NCBI GenBank assembly: GCA_009773515.1
Contig: WSXX01000028.1
Location: 1-64,000, forward strand
Origin: Bacteroidota bacterium
GTDB taxonomy: Bacteria; Bacteroidota; Bacteroidia; Bacteroidales; Lentimicrobiaceae
DNA: 64,000 nt
Reading direction: 5' to 3'
Positions 34,536 through 43,449 of this stretch are shown here, one piece after another. Position numbers and translations under genes: made by a program. The first letter of the stretch is position 1. Each line of letters starts with the position of its first letter. The notes under the pieces were generated by a model. It was given only the letters and a program-made list of their open reading frames with translations, did no database searches and was not told the origin of the DNA.

Positions 34536-35270
34536 ATGAAAAATCAACTCGCAAAAGTCATATTAACCTTCTCTGCAGCAGTTCTTATCTTGTTTTCAAG
34601 TTCATGCAACCGTGGAAAAGCTCCTGCAGTTGCTGAAGATTTACCTCCCGGAATGCATGGAGTAAGCGTAATTGAAGTAGTTCAAACATCAAATTACACC
34701 TATCTTCAGGTATTCGAGAACAATGAAAAGTATTGGATAGCTGTTACTGCGCGGGAAGCAAAACCCGGTGATGTGATTTATTTTACCGATGCAATGGAGA
34801 TGCGCGACTTTAACAGCAAAGAGCTTGACAGAACTTTTCCGTTAATCTATTTTGTTCAGGATCCTTCCGACAGCCCTGAACCTCAAAAAGCCAATACCAC
34901 CATGGGTAAGCCTTCAACCGGTAAGATGTCCGGCATTGAAATCGAGCATCTTGAAGATGGCATCACCATAGCTTCACTTTATACTGACAAGGAGAACTAC
35001 AATGGTAAAACTGTAAAAATCAGGGGCCTGGTGGTAAAATTCAACAAAAGCATTATGGGGAAAAACTGGGCACATATACAGGATGGAACCGGTGAGGAAG
35101 GATATCATGACCTTACCATTACCACCCTTGATATGGTGGAAGTTGGAAATGTTGTAACTTTTGAAGGCAAAATCGAATTGAATAAGGATTTTGGATCGGG
35201 TTACACTTACGATATAATTATGCAGGAAGCAAAAGCGCTTGATGTAAAAGTATCTGAATCACCAATGTAA
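34536..35270 (+). CDS. Lipoprotein with an OB-fold-like domain
   Basis: A 244-residue protein with a lipobox (FSSSC, C24). Residues 35-130 are a beta-rich domain. Residues about 155-240 fit an OB-fold of the tRNA_anti/nucleic-acid-binding-like type, with the segments GKTVKIRGLVVKFNKSIMG, NWAHIQDGTGEE and GNVVTFEGKIELNKDFGSGY. The binding partner is unknown. TACCTTTG at 34488-34495 is an exact -7 box 40 bases before the start. It is convergent with the flavoprotein gene. Confidence 0.72.
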   Translation: MKNQLAKVILTFSAAVLILFSSSCNRGKAPAVAEDLPPGMHGVSVIEVVQTSNYTYLQVFENNEKYWIAVTAREAKPGDVIYFTDAMEMRDFNSKELDRTFPLIYFVQDPSDSPEPQKANTTMGKPSTGKMSGIEIEHLEDGITIASLYTDKENYNGKTVKIRGLVVKFNKSIMGKNWAHIQDGTGEEGYHDLTITTLDMVEVGNVVTFEGKIELNKDFGSGYTYDIIMQEAKALDVKVSESPM

Positions 35271-35285
35271 CTGAATCCACAGTTT

Positions 35286-36515
35286 TTAATCTTCTGATCC
35301 AGCCTGCGGTATTCCGCGGGCTTTTTTTTGCAGACAATTGGCGGCAAAATGGCCGGTGGCAAAACAAGCCTGAAGTAAAAAACCGCCTGTTGGTGCATCC
35401 CAGTCAAGCATTTCGCCGGCAACAAATATTTTCGGAAATTTCTTCAGGGAAAAGTCAGGATTTACTTCTTCAGGATCAAGTCCACCAACGCTTGAAATGG
35501 CTTCATCTAAAGGCCGGAGCGAATGAACAGGAACAGTCAGTGATTTGACCAAACCGGCAAAGTTCAGCGGATCTGAAAATGCTTCTTTATTTGAAAAAGA
35601 CTTAAGCAGCGCCATCTCCTGACCATTCAGGTTAAATGCACGAGCATATTCTTTGGTTCCGGCTTTCCCTCCGGGAACTCTTGCCAGGAGTGAATCTAAC
35701 GAATTGAAAGGCTTCAGGTCAATGGAAATCTCCGGAACAGAGCCTTCCTTAAGTTGATTTCTTATGGCTGGTACGATCGGATAAATTGCACTCCCCTCTA
35801 GTCCGTAAGTTGTAATCAGTGCTTCGCCTTTCGAAACCCAATCACCCGATCTTACTGAAATATTCTTCAAAGGCTTTCCTTCATGATGCTGCCTGATGGC
35901 ATCCGGCCAGACGATATTCACTCCGCAATTCGAAGGTTCGAACGAGGATGTTTTTATTCCCGCAGCGCCAAACATGGCTGTCCATTTTCCATCTGATCCG
36001 GTTTGAGGCCATGATGCACCACCAAATGCAAGTAATGCAAAGTCACAGGATTCATTGAAAATACCTTCAGGATTACTGAATGTAAAAACCATGTCATCAG
36101 AAAATGATTCAAGTTTGTGATTCAGATGAAAAATAACTCCTCTGCGGGAAAGTTCGTTGGTTATTGCTTTCAGCACATCAGAAGGAGTTAAACCTTTAAC
36201 AGGAAAAACCTTGCCACTGCTACCTGTGAAAGTTTCTATCTGCATATTTTCCAACCATTTGCGCAATGAATTGGAATCAAAACTTCTGATTGCCTCATCC
36301 ATAAATCCGGAAGGAGAATAATAACCAATCAGATCATTTGCCGGCAAATCCCTGGTTAGGTTCAGCCCGCCTTTTCCCGCCACCAGAAACTTTTGACCTG
36401 CCATTTTCTCTTTCTCAAAGAGATTTACCTCAAAATTCTCAGCCAGAAACCAGGCTGCCATCAAACCTGATGGCCCTCCTCCAACAATAAATACTTTAGG
36501 CTTTTTGGCTTTCAT
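35286..36515 (-). CDS. HI0933/YhiN-like FAD-dependent oxidoreductase (TIGR03862 type)
   Basis: A 409-residue flavoprotein. The dinucleotide site VGGGPSGLMA is at 11-20, a second glycine cluster FLVAGKGGLNLT is near 43-54, FGGASWPQTGSDG is near 168-180, and the closing FAD contact is VAGEMLDWDAPTGGF. This is the pattern of the HI0933 family. TIGR03862 is the closest named subgroup by eye. The reaction is unknown. It lies between convergent and divergent neighbours and is likely monocistronic. Confidence 0.82.
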   Translation of the reverse strand: MKAKKPKVFIVGGGPSGLMAAWFLAENFEVNLFEKEKMAGQKFLVAGKGGLNLTRDLPANDLIGYYSPSGFMDEAIRSFDSNSLRKWLENMQIETFTGSSGKVFPVKGLTPSDVLKAITNELSRRGVIFHLNHKLESFSDDMVFTFSNPEGIFNESCDFALLAFGGASWPQTGSDGKWTAMFGAAGIKTSSFEPSNCGVNIVWPDAIRQHHEGKPLKNISVRSGDWVSKGEALITTYGLEGSAIYPIVPAIRNQLKEGSVPEISIDLKPFNSLDSLLARVPGGKAGTKEYARAFNLNGQEMALLKSFSNKEAFSDPLNFAGLVKSLTVPVHSLRPLDEAISSVGGLDPEEVNPDFSLKKFPKIFVAGEMLDWDAPTGGFLLQACFATGHFAANCLQKKARGIPQAGSED

Positions 36516-36708
36516 CTCAATCGGTGAAATAATTTAATCGTTCAAAATTAAACTTATAAAACGAGTCTGGACCGAAAAGAAAAAATCGGACAGGTTAATG
36601 CTGCAGCAAATATCACAAAAATTGGTTAATCGTTATAAAATCACAATTATTGCCCTGAAATTCACTATTTTTGGATTAATTTCTCTTCACCATCTAATCC
36701 GGATATTT

Positions 36709-37263
36709 ATGATTTCACACGCGCTGAGCATCCTCATCAACGAACTGAACAAGCATCTTCAGGATGTTTACAACATTCCTGTGTCAAAGGAAGCAGCCAT
36801 TGCAGGAAACGTTTCTGAAATCAATCATTCATCAGAGAAAGACGAGGAAATGTTCATCAATAAAATCATTTTCACGGTAATTAATATTCTGGAAGAAAGA
36901 TCAGGAAGCAGTTTTCCGGGTTTTTCGAAAGGTGAAGCTACAGGGATTAATATCCTTAAAGAATCACAATCAGCAATGAATCTGGCGATACTGATTGCCG
37001 CCAACCACAGCGATTATAATGAAGCTTTGCTGATGATCTCAAGAACCATCAGGCACTTCCGTACAATGGGACTGCTAACCGGCGAAACGGTAGCACCGGA
37101 ATCACTCACAATCAATGCGCCGGAAAATCCAAAAGACCGTCTTAAAGATTTTAAATTATATGTTACCATGCATTCCTGTAGTTTTGAAGAAATCAACCTC
37201 ATCCGGAATATTACGGGAGGAAAACAATACCCCTTTGTAATTTACAATATGCGTCTGAGTTGA
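36709..37263 (+). CDS. DUF4255 domain protein (Pvc16-like), orphan
   Basis: A 184-residue soluble protein. It matches DUF4255/Pvc16_N by sequence order: MISHALSILINELNKHL at the start, IAGNVSEINHSS..., NKIIFTVINILEERS, 'AMNLAILIAANHSDYNEALL' in the middle, and IRNITGGKQYPFVIYNMRLS at the end. In known extracellular contractile injection systems this family is a structural or cap-type component. No sheath, tube, baseplate or AAA gene is near. Its -7-like box TATTTTTG is at 36666-36673. The ATG at 36709 fits the family; an upstream in-frame start at 36598 does not. Confidence 0.75.
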   Translation: MISHALSILINELNKHLQDVYNIPVSKEAAIAGNVSEINHSSEKDEEMFINKIIFTVINILEERSGSSFPGFSKGEATGINILKESQSAMNLAILIAANHSDYNEALLMISRTIRHFRTMGLLTGETVAPESLTINAPENPKDRLKDFKLYVTMHSCSFEEINLIRNITGGKQYPFVIYNMRLS

Positions 37264-37339
37264 TCAGAAATGCATTCCTTAGCCTTCCGTTGATGAAGAA
37301 ACTGCTTTGATGCCAAGCATCTTGCGGTCAAAACAACCC

Positions 37340-40021
37340 CTACATCCCTATCGTTATTTCTCTCCTGCTGAAAACAGGAACCGCAATGCGGACACCCCAC
37401 AGAAATTTTTCGTCACTGCCATAACCGGCATAAATCCCCAGGTTGTAAATTGCGTTGCCAATGCCATAGCCGGCTTCGATGTGATGTCCGTTGTGCTGAA
37501 CAGCCAGAAAACTCAATGAAAATCGTTCTTCCCATAATCTGTTCCGCAGCAAGGGCAATCGGTTCAGAAACAAATATTTAGAATTATAAATAATGTGTGC
37601 ATTCACATAGGCTTCATCAGTACTCCATTTATAATAATCAGTTAAATGAAAAACCTGAAAGAAATCCTTGCCGCCCAAAATTAAAGGCTGTGAATTGAAA
37701 TGTGTAAAGTCATCGAAATACAACTTATTGTTGTTCAGATACTTTCCGAATTCAGCTTCGTAGCGCACAGTTCCATCAATCCCTAAGCTGAACTCCTGCC
37801 GCAGTCCTGTTCGAAATAAATCGAAGTCCGTATCAAAAGAACCAACCTTGAATGCTTTATTATACTTTACAAAGAACTCAGGAGCTTTGTTCAAACCTCT
37901 TCGGGCAATTTTAACACCTTCTTTTATAAAATAATAGGGTGTCGGTTTCCACGAAAGTTCTAAATCTAACTGAAGATCGCGGTGACGCTCCATTTTATAA
38001 ATCGAATTATCGGGAATGTTAGCTTTAAAGTCTCTGGAATCTTTATAAAAAAATGAAAAATCGCTGGCATTCAGCAAAGGAACAGATTCAGATGCAATTA
38101 TTTCAGACTTAACTTTTGCACCAATAAACGGCACAATTGAATGGGATAAACTCACGTAATCTTTTTGATAGATACGCGAAAGATTCTGCCGGAAGAAAAG
38201 TGTTGAAATTGCATTTTCAAAAGCTAAGGCGGCACCTTCGCTATTGAAATCGAAACTACCCGACCCTGCTTGAATTTTAATCGAATTTTTATAGTTCCCT
38301 TTTCCGGAAAAACCGGCAGAAACATTCCAGAGAAAAGTTTCACGTGCAAATGATACACCCGGAGAAAATGCAAAAATAAAAACTCCTTTTTCAGATAACC
38401 TGTAATTATAGGCAAACGTGGTACGATAAGCCAAACCGTCAACAGTATTAAAAGCCAGCCCGAAAGGATACAGCAAACCATTGGATGTCAACCATCTGAC
38501 CGAATCAACATTGTATCTGCCTCCGGTCAGAAGTGTTGAGAAAAGGCGTTTGTCAGCAGGCTTCTTTCCGGTTGTGTCATTTTTCACTGACTGCCGCCTC
38601 AACATCAGAGAGTCATTTCGCTCAACACTCAGCATCTCATGATGAGCCAGAGGAATTGGCCTTACATTGTTCCAGAATCCGGTATCTGAAATCCGAGCAT
38701 TGGAATCAATGGTGGTTTTGTAGCGCTCAACATACTCATGATTATCTCGCAGCGAGTCCTTTAACTTCAACTCTTCCTGACGATTCTGAATACGCGCAAG
38801 TCGATATGCTTCAGTAGTAGAAGGCTCCGGATTTGATTTCAGGGTTTCAGATTTTTTATCCAGCTTTTCAATCCGCTTCACATTCGAAGCTTTACTTTTT
38901 TTAACCATCATTTCAGCTGGCGGAGGAGTTGCTGAAGGAACATCCTGCATATTCACAGTAAGTTTGTGGTATCTGATGGAAGTATTGTATAAAAATCCTC
39001 CGGCATTTCCCATCAGGTCCATGTCAAATTTAAACTTGTTGCTAACCGCAAGCCATACATTTGGCTGAACTTCACCATAAGTCTGCGCAAGCTGAATTTT
39101 CATACCCAATTGCTCATCAATACTTACATCAATGCTATGAATACACCAAAGTTCATCAACAATATAAACGTAACCTCTGATGTATTTAGGACCACTGCCT
39201 TTGGGTGAGATTTTTATTTTATTAACCAGAACATTTCCATTTAACTGAGTACCTTCAAGACTGAAACGATAATGATTAAATGCTCCGGGAGCAAATGGCG
39301 ACCAGGCATTTCCAAAAGCATCGGGTTTATAAAGATTCCCTGAAATGTAACCAATGGCAGACGAAGACCTGCTTTCATTTCCCTGAGGAAAATTACTGCG
39401 TATGGATTTTACCCTTTGATTTACCTTTGAAGGTGTGTACTCAATTTCGTTGACAGATTCCTCAATATATACATCGCCTTCTTTTATACCAGATTCTTTC
39501 AGATCATCTTTTGCCATCCACTTCACCATTCTTGAAATTGATCGCACTTCAAGGCTTCCCCTGATATAAACATCAGCTTTATAATATTTTACCATTCGTG
39601 CATAAACCGGGGCTTTTTGTATAACCCTGCGCATAATTCCGTAAGCCGGATCTTCGCCATCGCTCGAAACAACCACTCCCGGAAGATTATAAACCATTTC
39701 CTGTAATACAATCTGAAGTGGCTTCATAGACTGTGTAACACTAACCTTCCGCGTTTCAGTTTCGTAGCCCATACTTTGAAAAACGCAGGAATATTCTCCC
39801 ATTGGGATCTTCAACTCAAAAAAACCTTCCTGGTTAGCAGCTGTTCCATACATCAGTTCTTTAATAAAAACAGTTGAATATGGCACCGGATTCCCCTTCT
39901 GATCAACAATGTTGCCTGAAAATGACTGTGCAGAGGCTGAAAAAATTGAAAAAATAAAAACAAGTAAAACCAGCGTTGTTCCCGCAAAAGACAATTTATT
40001 GAAAAATTCAGAAGCTATCAT
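37340..40021 (-). CDS. DUF5686 and carboxypeptidase-regulatory-like outer membrane protein
   Basis: An 893-residue protein. It has a signal peptide (ending FSASAQ), a CarboxypepD_reg_2 domain (about 32-110: GNIVDQKGNPVPYSTVFIKE to KPLQIVLQEM), then a long DUF5686 region with a periplasmic portion and a C-terminal barrel rich in aromatic strands, ending RREITIGM. The layout resembles TonB-dependent receptors without a plug. The role is unknown but probably envelope transport or biogenesis. It stands alone. Confidence 0.85.
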   Translation of the reverse strand: MIASEFFNKLSFAGTTLVLLVFIFSIFSASAQSFSGNIVDQKGNPVPYSTVFIKELMYGTAANQEGFFELKIPMGEYSCVFQSMGYETETRKVSVTQSMKPLQIVLQEMVYNLPGVVVSSDGEDPAYGIMRRVIQKAPVYARMVKYYKADVYIRGSLEVRSISRMVKWMAKDDLKESGIKEGDVYIEESVNEIEYTPSKVNQRVKSIRSNFPQGNESRSSSAIGYISGNLYKPDAFGNAWSPFAPGAFNHYRFSLEGTQLNGNVLVNKIKISPKGSGPKYIRGYVYIVDELWCIHSIDVSIDEQLGMKIQLAQTYGEVQPNVWLAVSNKFKFDMDLMGNAGGFLYNTSIRYHKLTVNMQDVPSATPPPAEMMVKKSKASNVKRIEKLDKKSETLKSNPEPSTTEAYRLARIQNRQEELKLKDSLRDNHEYVERYKTTIDSNARISDTGFWNNVRPIPLAHHEMLSVERNDSLMLRRQSVKNDTTGKKPADKRLFSTLLTGGRYNVDSVRWLTSNGLLYPFGLAFNTVDGLAYRTTFAYNYRLSEKGVFIFAFSPGVSFARETFLWNVSAGFSGKGNYKNSIKIQAGSGSFDFNSEGAALAFENAISTLFFRQNLSRIYQKDYVSLSHSIVPFIGAKVKSEIIASESVPLLNASDFSFFYKDSRDFKANIPDNSIYKMERHRDLQLDLELSWKPTPYYFIKEGVKIARRGLNKAPEFFVKYNKAFKVGSFDTDFDLFRTGLRQEFSLGIDGTVRYEAEFGKYLNNNKLYFDDFTHFNSQPLILGGKDFFQVFHLTDYYKWSTDEAYVNAHIIYNSKYLFLNRLPLLRNRLWEERFSLSFLAVQHNGHHIEAGYGIGNAIYNLGIYAGYGSDEKFLWGVRIAVPVFSRREITIGM

Positions 40022-40364
40022 ATGGCACTTATTTAATCACAGAATTATTCTTGTCAGCTTAAACAATTCGTCAGAAATTAATCAACTTGAGATTTTACAG
40101 GAAAACTATGTAAAAGTAAATGCTTGAGAATTATAAACCTTAATTTAACAGGCTATTTAACCAAAATTAACATCAGTAGCTTGAATGCATAAGAATCAAA
40201 AAACTTCTTCCCAAGAATTTCAGTACAATTTATAATGACATAAACCCTATTTTTGCATCAGAGGTTTTCAGGATGGGCACAGAATTAAACTGTGTTGGCA
40301 TAATTCTGGCGCAGGGAAACACTTCACAAAAACAAATTGGCTTAATCCGGAATTAAAAAGCATC
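40022..40364. other. 343-base gap with promoter and structured leader
   Basis: TATTTTTG (40248-40255) is an exact -7 box, and transcription to the right would give a leader of about 100 bases. In it CAGAATTA (40280-40287) and TAATTCTG (40301-40308) can pair over a 13-base loop. No reading frame was supported. Confidence 0.45.
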
Positions 40365-41111
40365 ATGCAGAACACAAAGTCTAAAAGATATAAATATCTG
40401 AATATCATATTTTTTGCGTTAAGTATCCTGCTTATTTCCGGCATGAATCCAAGTTCTGCACAAAGCTGGAAATCGAAACCTTTTTCCGTTGCAATAATCA
40501 ATAACAATACACTGCCATTTCCACGTTCTGTTTTCGCAACTTTCAACGAACCACTTCATCCGGGAATTGCACTTGCTTATGAATTTGGATGGTTCGAAAC
40601 CATCAAAAGTCCGATGTTCAGGAATATCAACACATTTGCACTTGGAGGCAAAAAGGTAAATACCGGGAAATGGTTTCAGAATATAGGTATGGCTTATTAC
40701 TATCACAAAAACCTGAATCATGCTTTTACACTCACAACACAGGGAGGATACCGCAGATATTTCGGCAAATTTTCGGCAGAAGCCGGCATTCATGCAGGGT
40801 ATCTTCATGCATTGTCCGAAACAGAAAGAAGCGTTCAGCAATCTGATGGCAGCTGGAAATCTCAAACGGGAATCGGAAGATCATATTTAATTGCAGGAGC
40901 CGGAGTTGGCATTGGCTATGATGCAGGATATCATCATAATATGCGCAGGATTTTTCTCAATTATGACTATCGGATTCAACTGCCCTTCTCTTCCGGTTAT
41001 GTGAAAGTACTACCTAACGGACTGCTATCGCTTGGAGTTCAGTTCACCCTTTTTAAAAATTCTTCACCTTTGGGTAAACCCAAACAAGAACGTCTCGAAT
41101 GTCCGGAATAA
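40365..41111 (+). CDS. Exported envelope protein of unknown function
   Basis: A 248-residue protein with a basic N-terminus (MQNTKSKRYKYLN), a hydrophobic signal segment and cleavage near SSAQ. The mature part is rich in aromatic and glycine residues in alternating strands (for example TLTTQGGYRRYFGKFSAEAG, AGAGVGIGYDAGYHHN), consistent with an outer membrane barrel. No family is recognised. Its 3' end overlaps the next gene by 13 bases, so the two are probably co-translated and may work together. Confidence 0.6.
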   Translation: MQNTKSKRYKYLNIIFFALSILLISGMNPSSAQSWKSKPFSVAIINNNTLPFPRSVFATFNEPLHPGIALAYEFGWFETIKSPMFRNINTFALGGKKVNTGKWFQNIGMAYYYHKNLNHAFTLTTQGGYRRYFGKFSAEAGIHAGYLHALSETERSVQQSDGSWKSQTGIGRSYLIAGAGVGIGYDAGYHHNMRRIFLNYDYRIQLPFSSGYVKVLPNGLLSLGVQFTLFKNSSPLGKPKQERLECPE

Positions 41112-42298
41112 AATATATTTTACCGATCTTTCTTCTTTTTGTATCCTTGATTTCGTGCAAAAAGGAATCAAACAGCCCTGAAAAAATGGACTGTCCGCTT
41201 GAAGCTGATACTTTTAAGACATCCTTAAACAGCCAGAAGTATCAATCTCTGATACAACAATACACCTCAGCAGGACTTCCCGGAATAAGCCTTTTGATCA
41301 AAGACAGCACAGGTTATTATATTGGCTCGTTAGGAACTGCCGACATAGAAAATGACATACAATTGCAACCCTGCCATATCACTCATTTTTCAGGAGTTAC
41401 CCAGATGATGACAGCGGTTGCCATCTTCCGGCTTCAGGAAAAAGGAGTTCTCTCCATAGAAGATCCGGTAAGTAAATATATTTCGAATGAAAAGCTAAAA
41501 AAAATCGGGAACGGAGACAGTCCGTTGAAAATCAAGAACCTGCTGAATCATACTGCCGGCTTACACGACATTTTAACCGATCAGGATTTTTATCTGGGAT
41601 TAATCAACGATCCTACCAAAGCTCAAAATTCCGACGATTTGCTGAAATATATAAACAATAAGCCCTCTATGTTTGCATTCAGGCCTGTTGATACGGTTGG
41701 ATTCAGCAATACAAATTATCTTTTGCTGAGCATGATCATTGAGTCAGCAACCGGAGCACCGCATTCAAGAGTAATTATAGAAGAAATAATTACACCGCTC
41801 GGTCTGAGCGAGACTTTCTATTCACCTTTTCAGCAATCGCCATCAAACAAAACTTCAAAAGGTTATTATGACCTTTACGGGAACAACACGCTTCACAACT
41901 TAAGTAATTGGAACACCGGGCTTGGCAATGGTTACAACGGAATTTACAGCACAGTTTGGGACATGCATCTGTTTTTGAATGCACTGCTGGTTAACAAAAC
42001 CCTTTTGGAACCTGAAAGCCTGAATCAGATGCTGACTTTTGAACCCGATATAGAATCCGGGAAACAAATGGGAATGGGCTGCTTCAGAGATTTTGTGGAT
42101 GCAAGCAATCCCGGCTTAACTTATTCCTGGGGATATCGCGGCAAAGATCTGGCTTATACCGCAGAAGTTCACTATTTCCCTGAATACAAAACAACAATGG
42201 TGTTAACAGTAAATTACGGAACTGTTAAAAACAGTAGTTTGCGATACACTTATGAAGCATTCAGAAGAAAACTTGCTTCTATTGTAGTCAATCAATAA
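41099..42298 (+). CDS. Beta-lactamase-fold lipoprotein lacking catalytic residues
   Basis: A 399-residue lipoprotein (lipobox LISC, C20) with a class C beta-lactamase/serine hydrolase fold: DIENDIQLQP, LQEKGVLSIEDPVSKYI, LLNHTAGLHD and a C-terminal strand region. The catalytic motifs are altered: where active members have SxxK (consensus ..ASVTKMFTA), it reads GVTQMMTA (G99, Q102); the YxN motif reads FSN (202-204); the HxG/KTG segment reads YRGKD. The lipobox predicts envelope location, and it overlaps the upstream envelope gene by 13 bases. Binding or chaperone functions are plausible; enzymatic activity is unlikely. Confidence 0.78.
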   Translation: MSGIKYILPIFLLFVSLISCKKESNSPEKMDCPLEADTFKTSLNSQKYQSLIQQYTSAGLPGISLLIKDSTGYYIGSLGTADIENDIQLQPCHITHFSGVTQMMTAVAIFRLQEKGVLSIEDPVSKYISNEKLKKIGNGDSPLKIKNLLNHTAGLHDILTDQDFYLGLINDPTKAQNSDDLLKYINNKPSMFAFRPVDTVGFSNTNYLLLSMIIESATGAPHSRVIIEEIITPLGLSETFYSPFQQSPSNKTSKGYYDLYGNNTLHNLSNWNTGLGNGYNGIYSTVWDMHLFLNALLVNKTLLEPESLNQMLTFEPDIESGKQMGMGCFRDFVDASNPGLTYSWGYRGKDLAYTAEVHYFPEYKTTMVLTVNYGTVKNSSLRYTYEAFRRKLASIVVNQ

Positions 42299-42300
42299 AA

Positions 42301-42337
42301 AAAGCCACTCCTGTATAAAGGAACGGCTTTCATTTTT
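42301..42337 (+). terminator. Terminator after the serine-hydrolase-like gene
   Basis: AAAGCCACTCCT and AGGAACGGCTTT pair with a two-base internal mismatch, followed by C-A-T5. It lies between convergent genes, so it may act on both. Confidence 0.65.
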
Positions 42338-42353
42338 CCAACGAAAATCAAAT

Positions 42354-42563
42354 TTAATTGAGCAACAACAAACTCGTTTTGCTGGTTATCTTTGATTCTA
42401 CAGCAATCAGTGATCTGGAATAATTCAGGAGTTGACGGATAACCGAATCTGAGGGCTCTGTATCAACCTGCAAACTTCTTAGGTTTTCAACTTCACTGAG
42501 GCTATTCTTTTCAAAGGCAACGTTGGTAATGTTTTCAGGAGTAAAGTTACTGTTCATAGGCAT
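42354..42563 (-). CDS. Small protein encoded after an ECF sigma factor
   Basis: A 69-residue acidic soluble protein with the C-terminal motif 'SDSVIRQLLNYSRSLIAVES'. I recall short proteins with an NYSRSL-type ending near sigma factor genes of this type in Bacteroidota, but cannot verify it. It lies about 100 bases after the sigma gene on the same strand and may be co-transcribed. It could be an anti-sigma-like or accessory factor. No function can be inferred from sequence alone. Confidence 0.5.
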   Translation of the reverse strand: MPMNSNFTPENITNVAFEKNSLSEVENLRSLQVDTEPSDSVIRQLLNYSRSLIAVESKITSKTSLLLLN

Positions 42564-42661
42564 TTTTAGGTTTCGTAATTGAGTGTTTACGATAACATAA
42601 CGCCTTGTTTATTAATTTATTTTACCGCCTGAAAATAATTTTTTGAAAAAATATTTCAACC

Positions 42662-43249
42662 TTACGCAGAAAGAATGATTTCCTTTTTTTCTATCATTTT
42701 CCGAAGGTTAATCAGTGCATAACGCATACGTCCAAGCGCAGTATTAATACTTACATCGGTTTGCTCAGCAATATCTTTGAAGCTCATATCACCATAGTGA
42801 CGCATTACAAGCACATCACGTTGTTCTGGTGGCAGATACTCTATAAGCGATCTCACATCATTATGAATCTGTTCATTGATCATCCGGTCTTCGATTGAAT
42901 CATCATAAATCCGCAGGTTGTCGAGTACATTTCCTTCACCGTTAATGGTTTCAACAAGCGGAATACGCTTGCTTTTGCGAAAATGATCAATCACCAGATT
43001 GTGCGCAATACGCATAACCCATTGAATGAATTTACCCTCTTCCTTATAAGTACCGGATCTCAGGGTATGGATTACTTTAATAAAAGTATCCTGAAATATA
43101 TCATCAGCATGTTGTTTGTTTTTAACAACCATGAGAATGTATGAAAAAACCTTACTCTTGTGTCGATGGATCAACTGCTCGAGACTGGCTTCATTACCGG
43201 ATAAATACCTATTGATCAGCTCTTGATCGCTAATTGCCTGGGCATACAT
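42662..43249 (-). CDS. ECF-type RNA polymerase sigma factor
   Basis: A 195-residue protein. Sigma region 2 is clear ('HADDIFQDTFIKVIHTLRSG' and IQWVMRIAHNLVIDHFRKSKR), and sigma region 4 follows (EQRDVLVMRHYGDMSFKDIA and 'DVSINTALGRMRYALINLRK'). It recruits RNA polymerase to its own promoter set. It is divergent from uvrA, and the small gene 42354-42563 follows. No typical transmembrane anti-sigma gene is adjacent. Confidence 0.93.
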   Translation of the reverse strand: MYAQAISDQELINRYLSGNEASLEQLIHRHKSKVFSYILMVVKNKQHADDIFQDTFIKVIHTLRSGTYKEEGKFIQWVMRIAHNLVIDHFRKSKRIPLVETINGEGNVLDNLRIYDDSIEDRMINEQIHNDVRSLIEYLPPEQRDVLVMRHYGDMSFKDIAEQTDVSINTALGRMRYALINLRKMIEKKEIILSA

Positions 43250-43449
43250 AACGCCTCCTTTTCAGATTAGTAAATGAAAGCGTAGATGTTTATCCGATAA
43301 GTGTCTCCTGTGGGTTAGTTTAACAAAAAATTGAGCAGCGTGGAAAAGTTGTTTCTTTTCGCTTCGCAAATATAATGCAATATCATTAACAAATGCAAGT
43401 CCCTGCCTGATTTTTTATCTAATTTTGCAAACGAAGTGATGAAAGCTAT

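Noticed and set aside
40419..40865. A 148-codon minus-strand frame opposite the envelope gene at 40365
   Set aside because: The plus-strand frame has a signal peptide and a coupled downstream gene, so the antisense frame is not credible.
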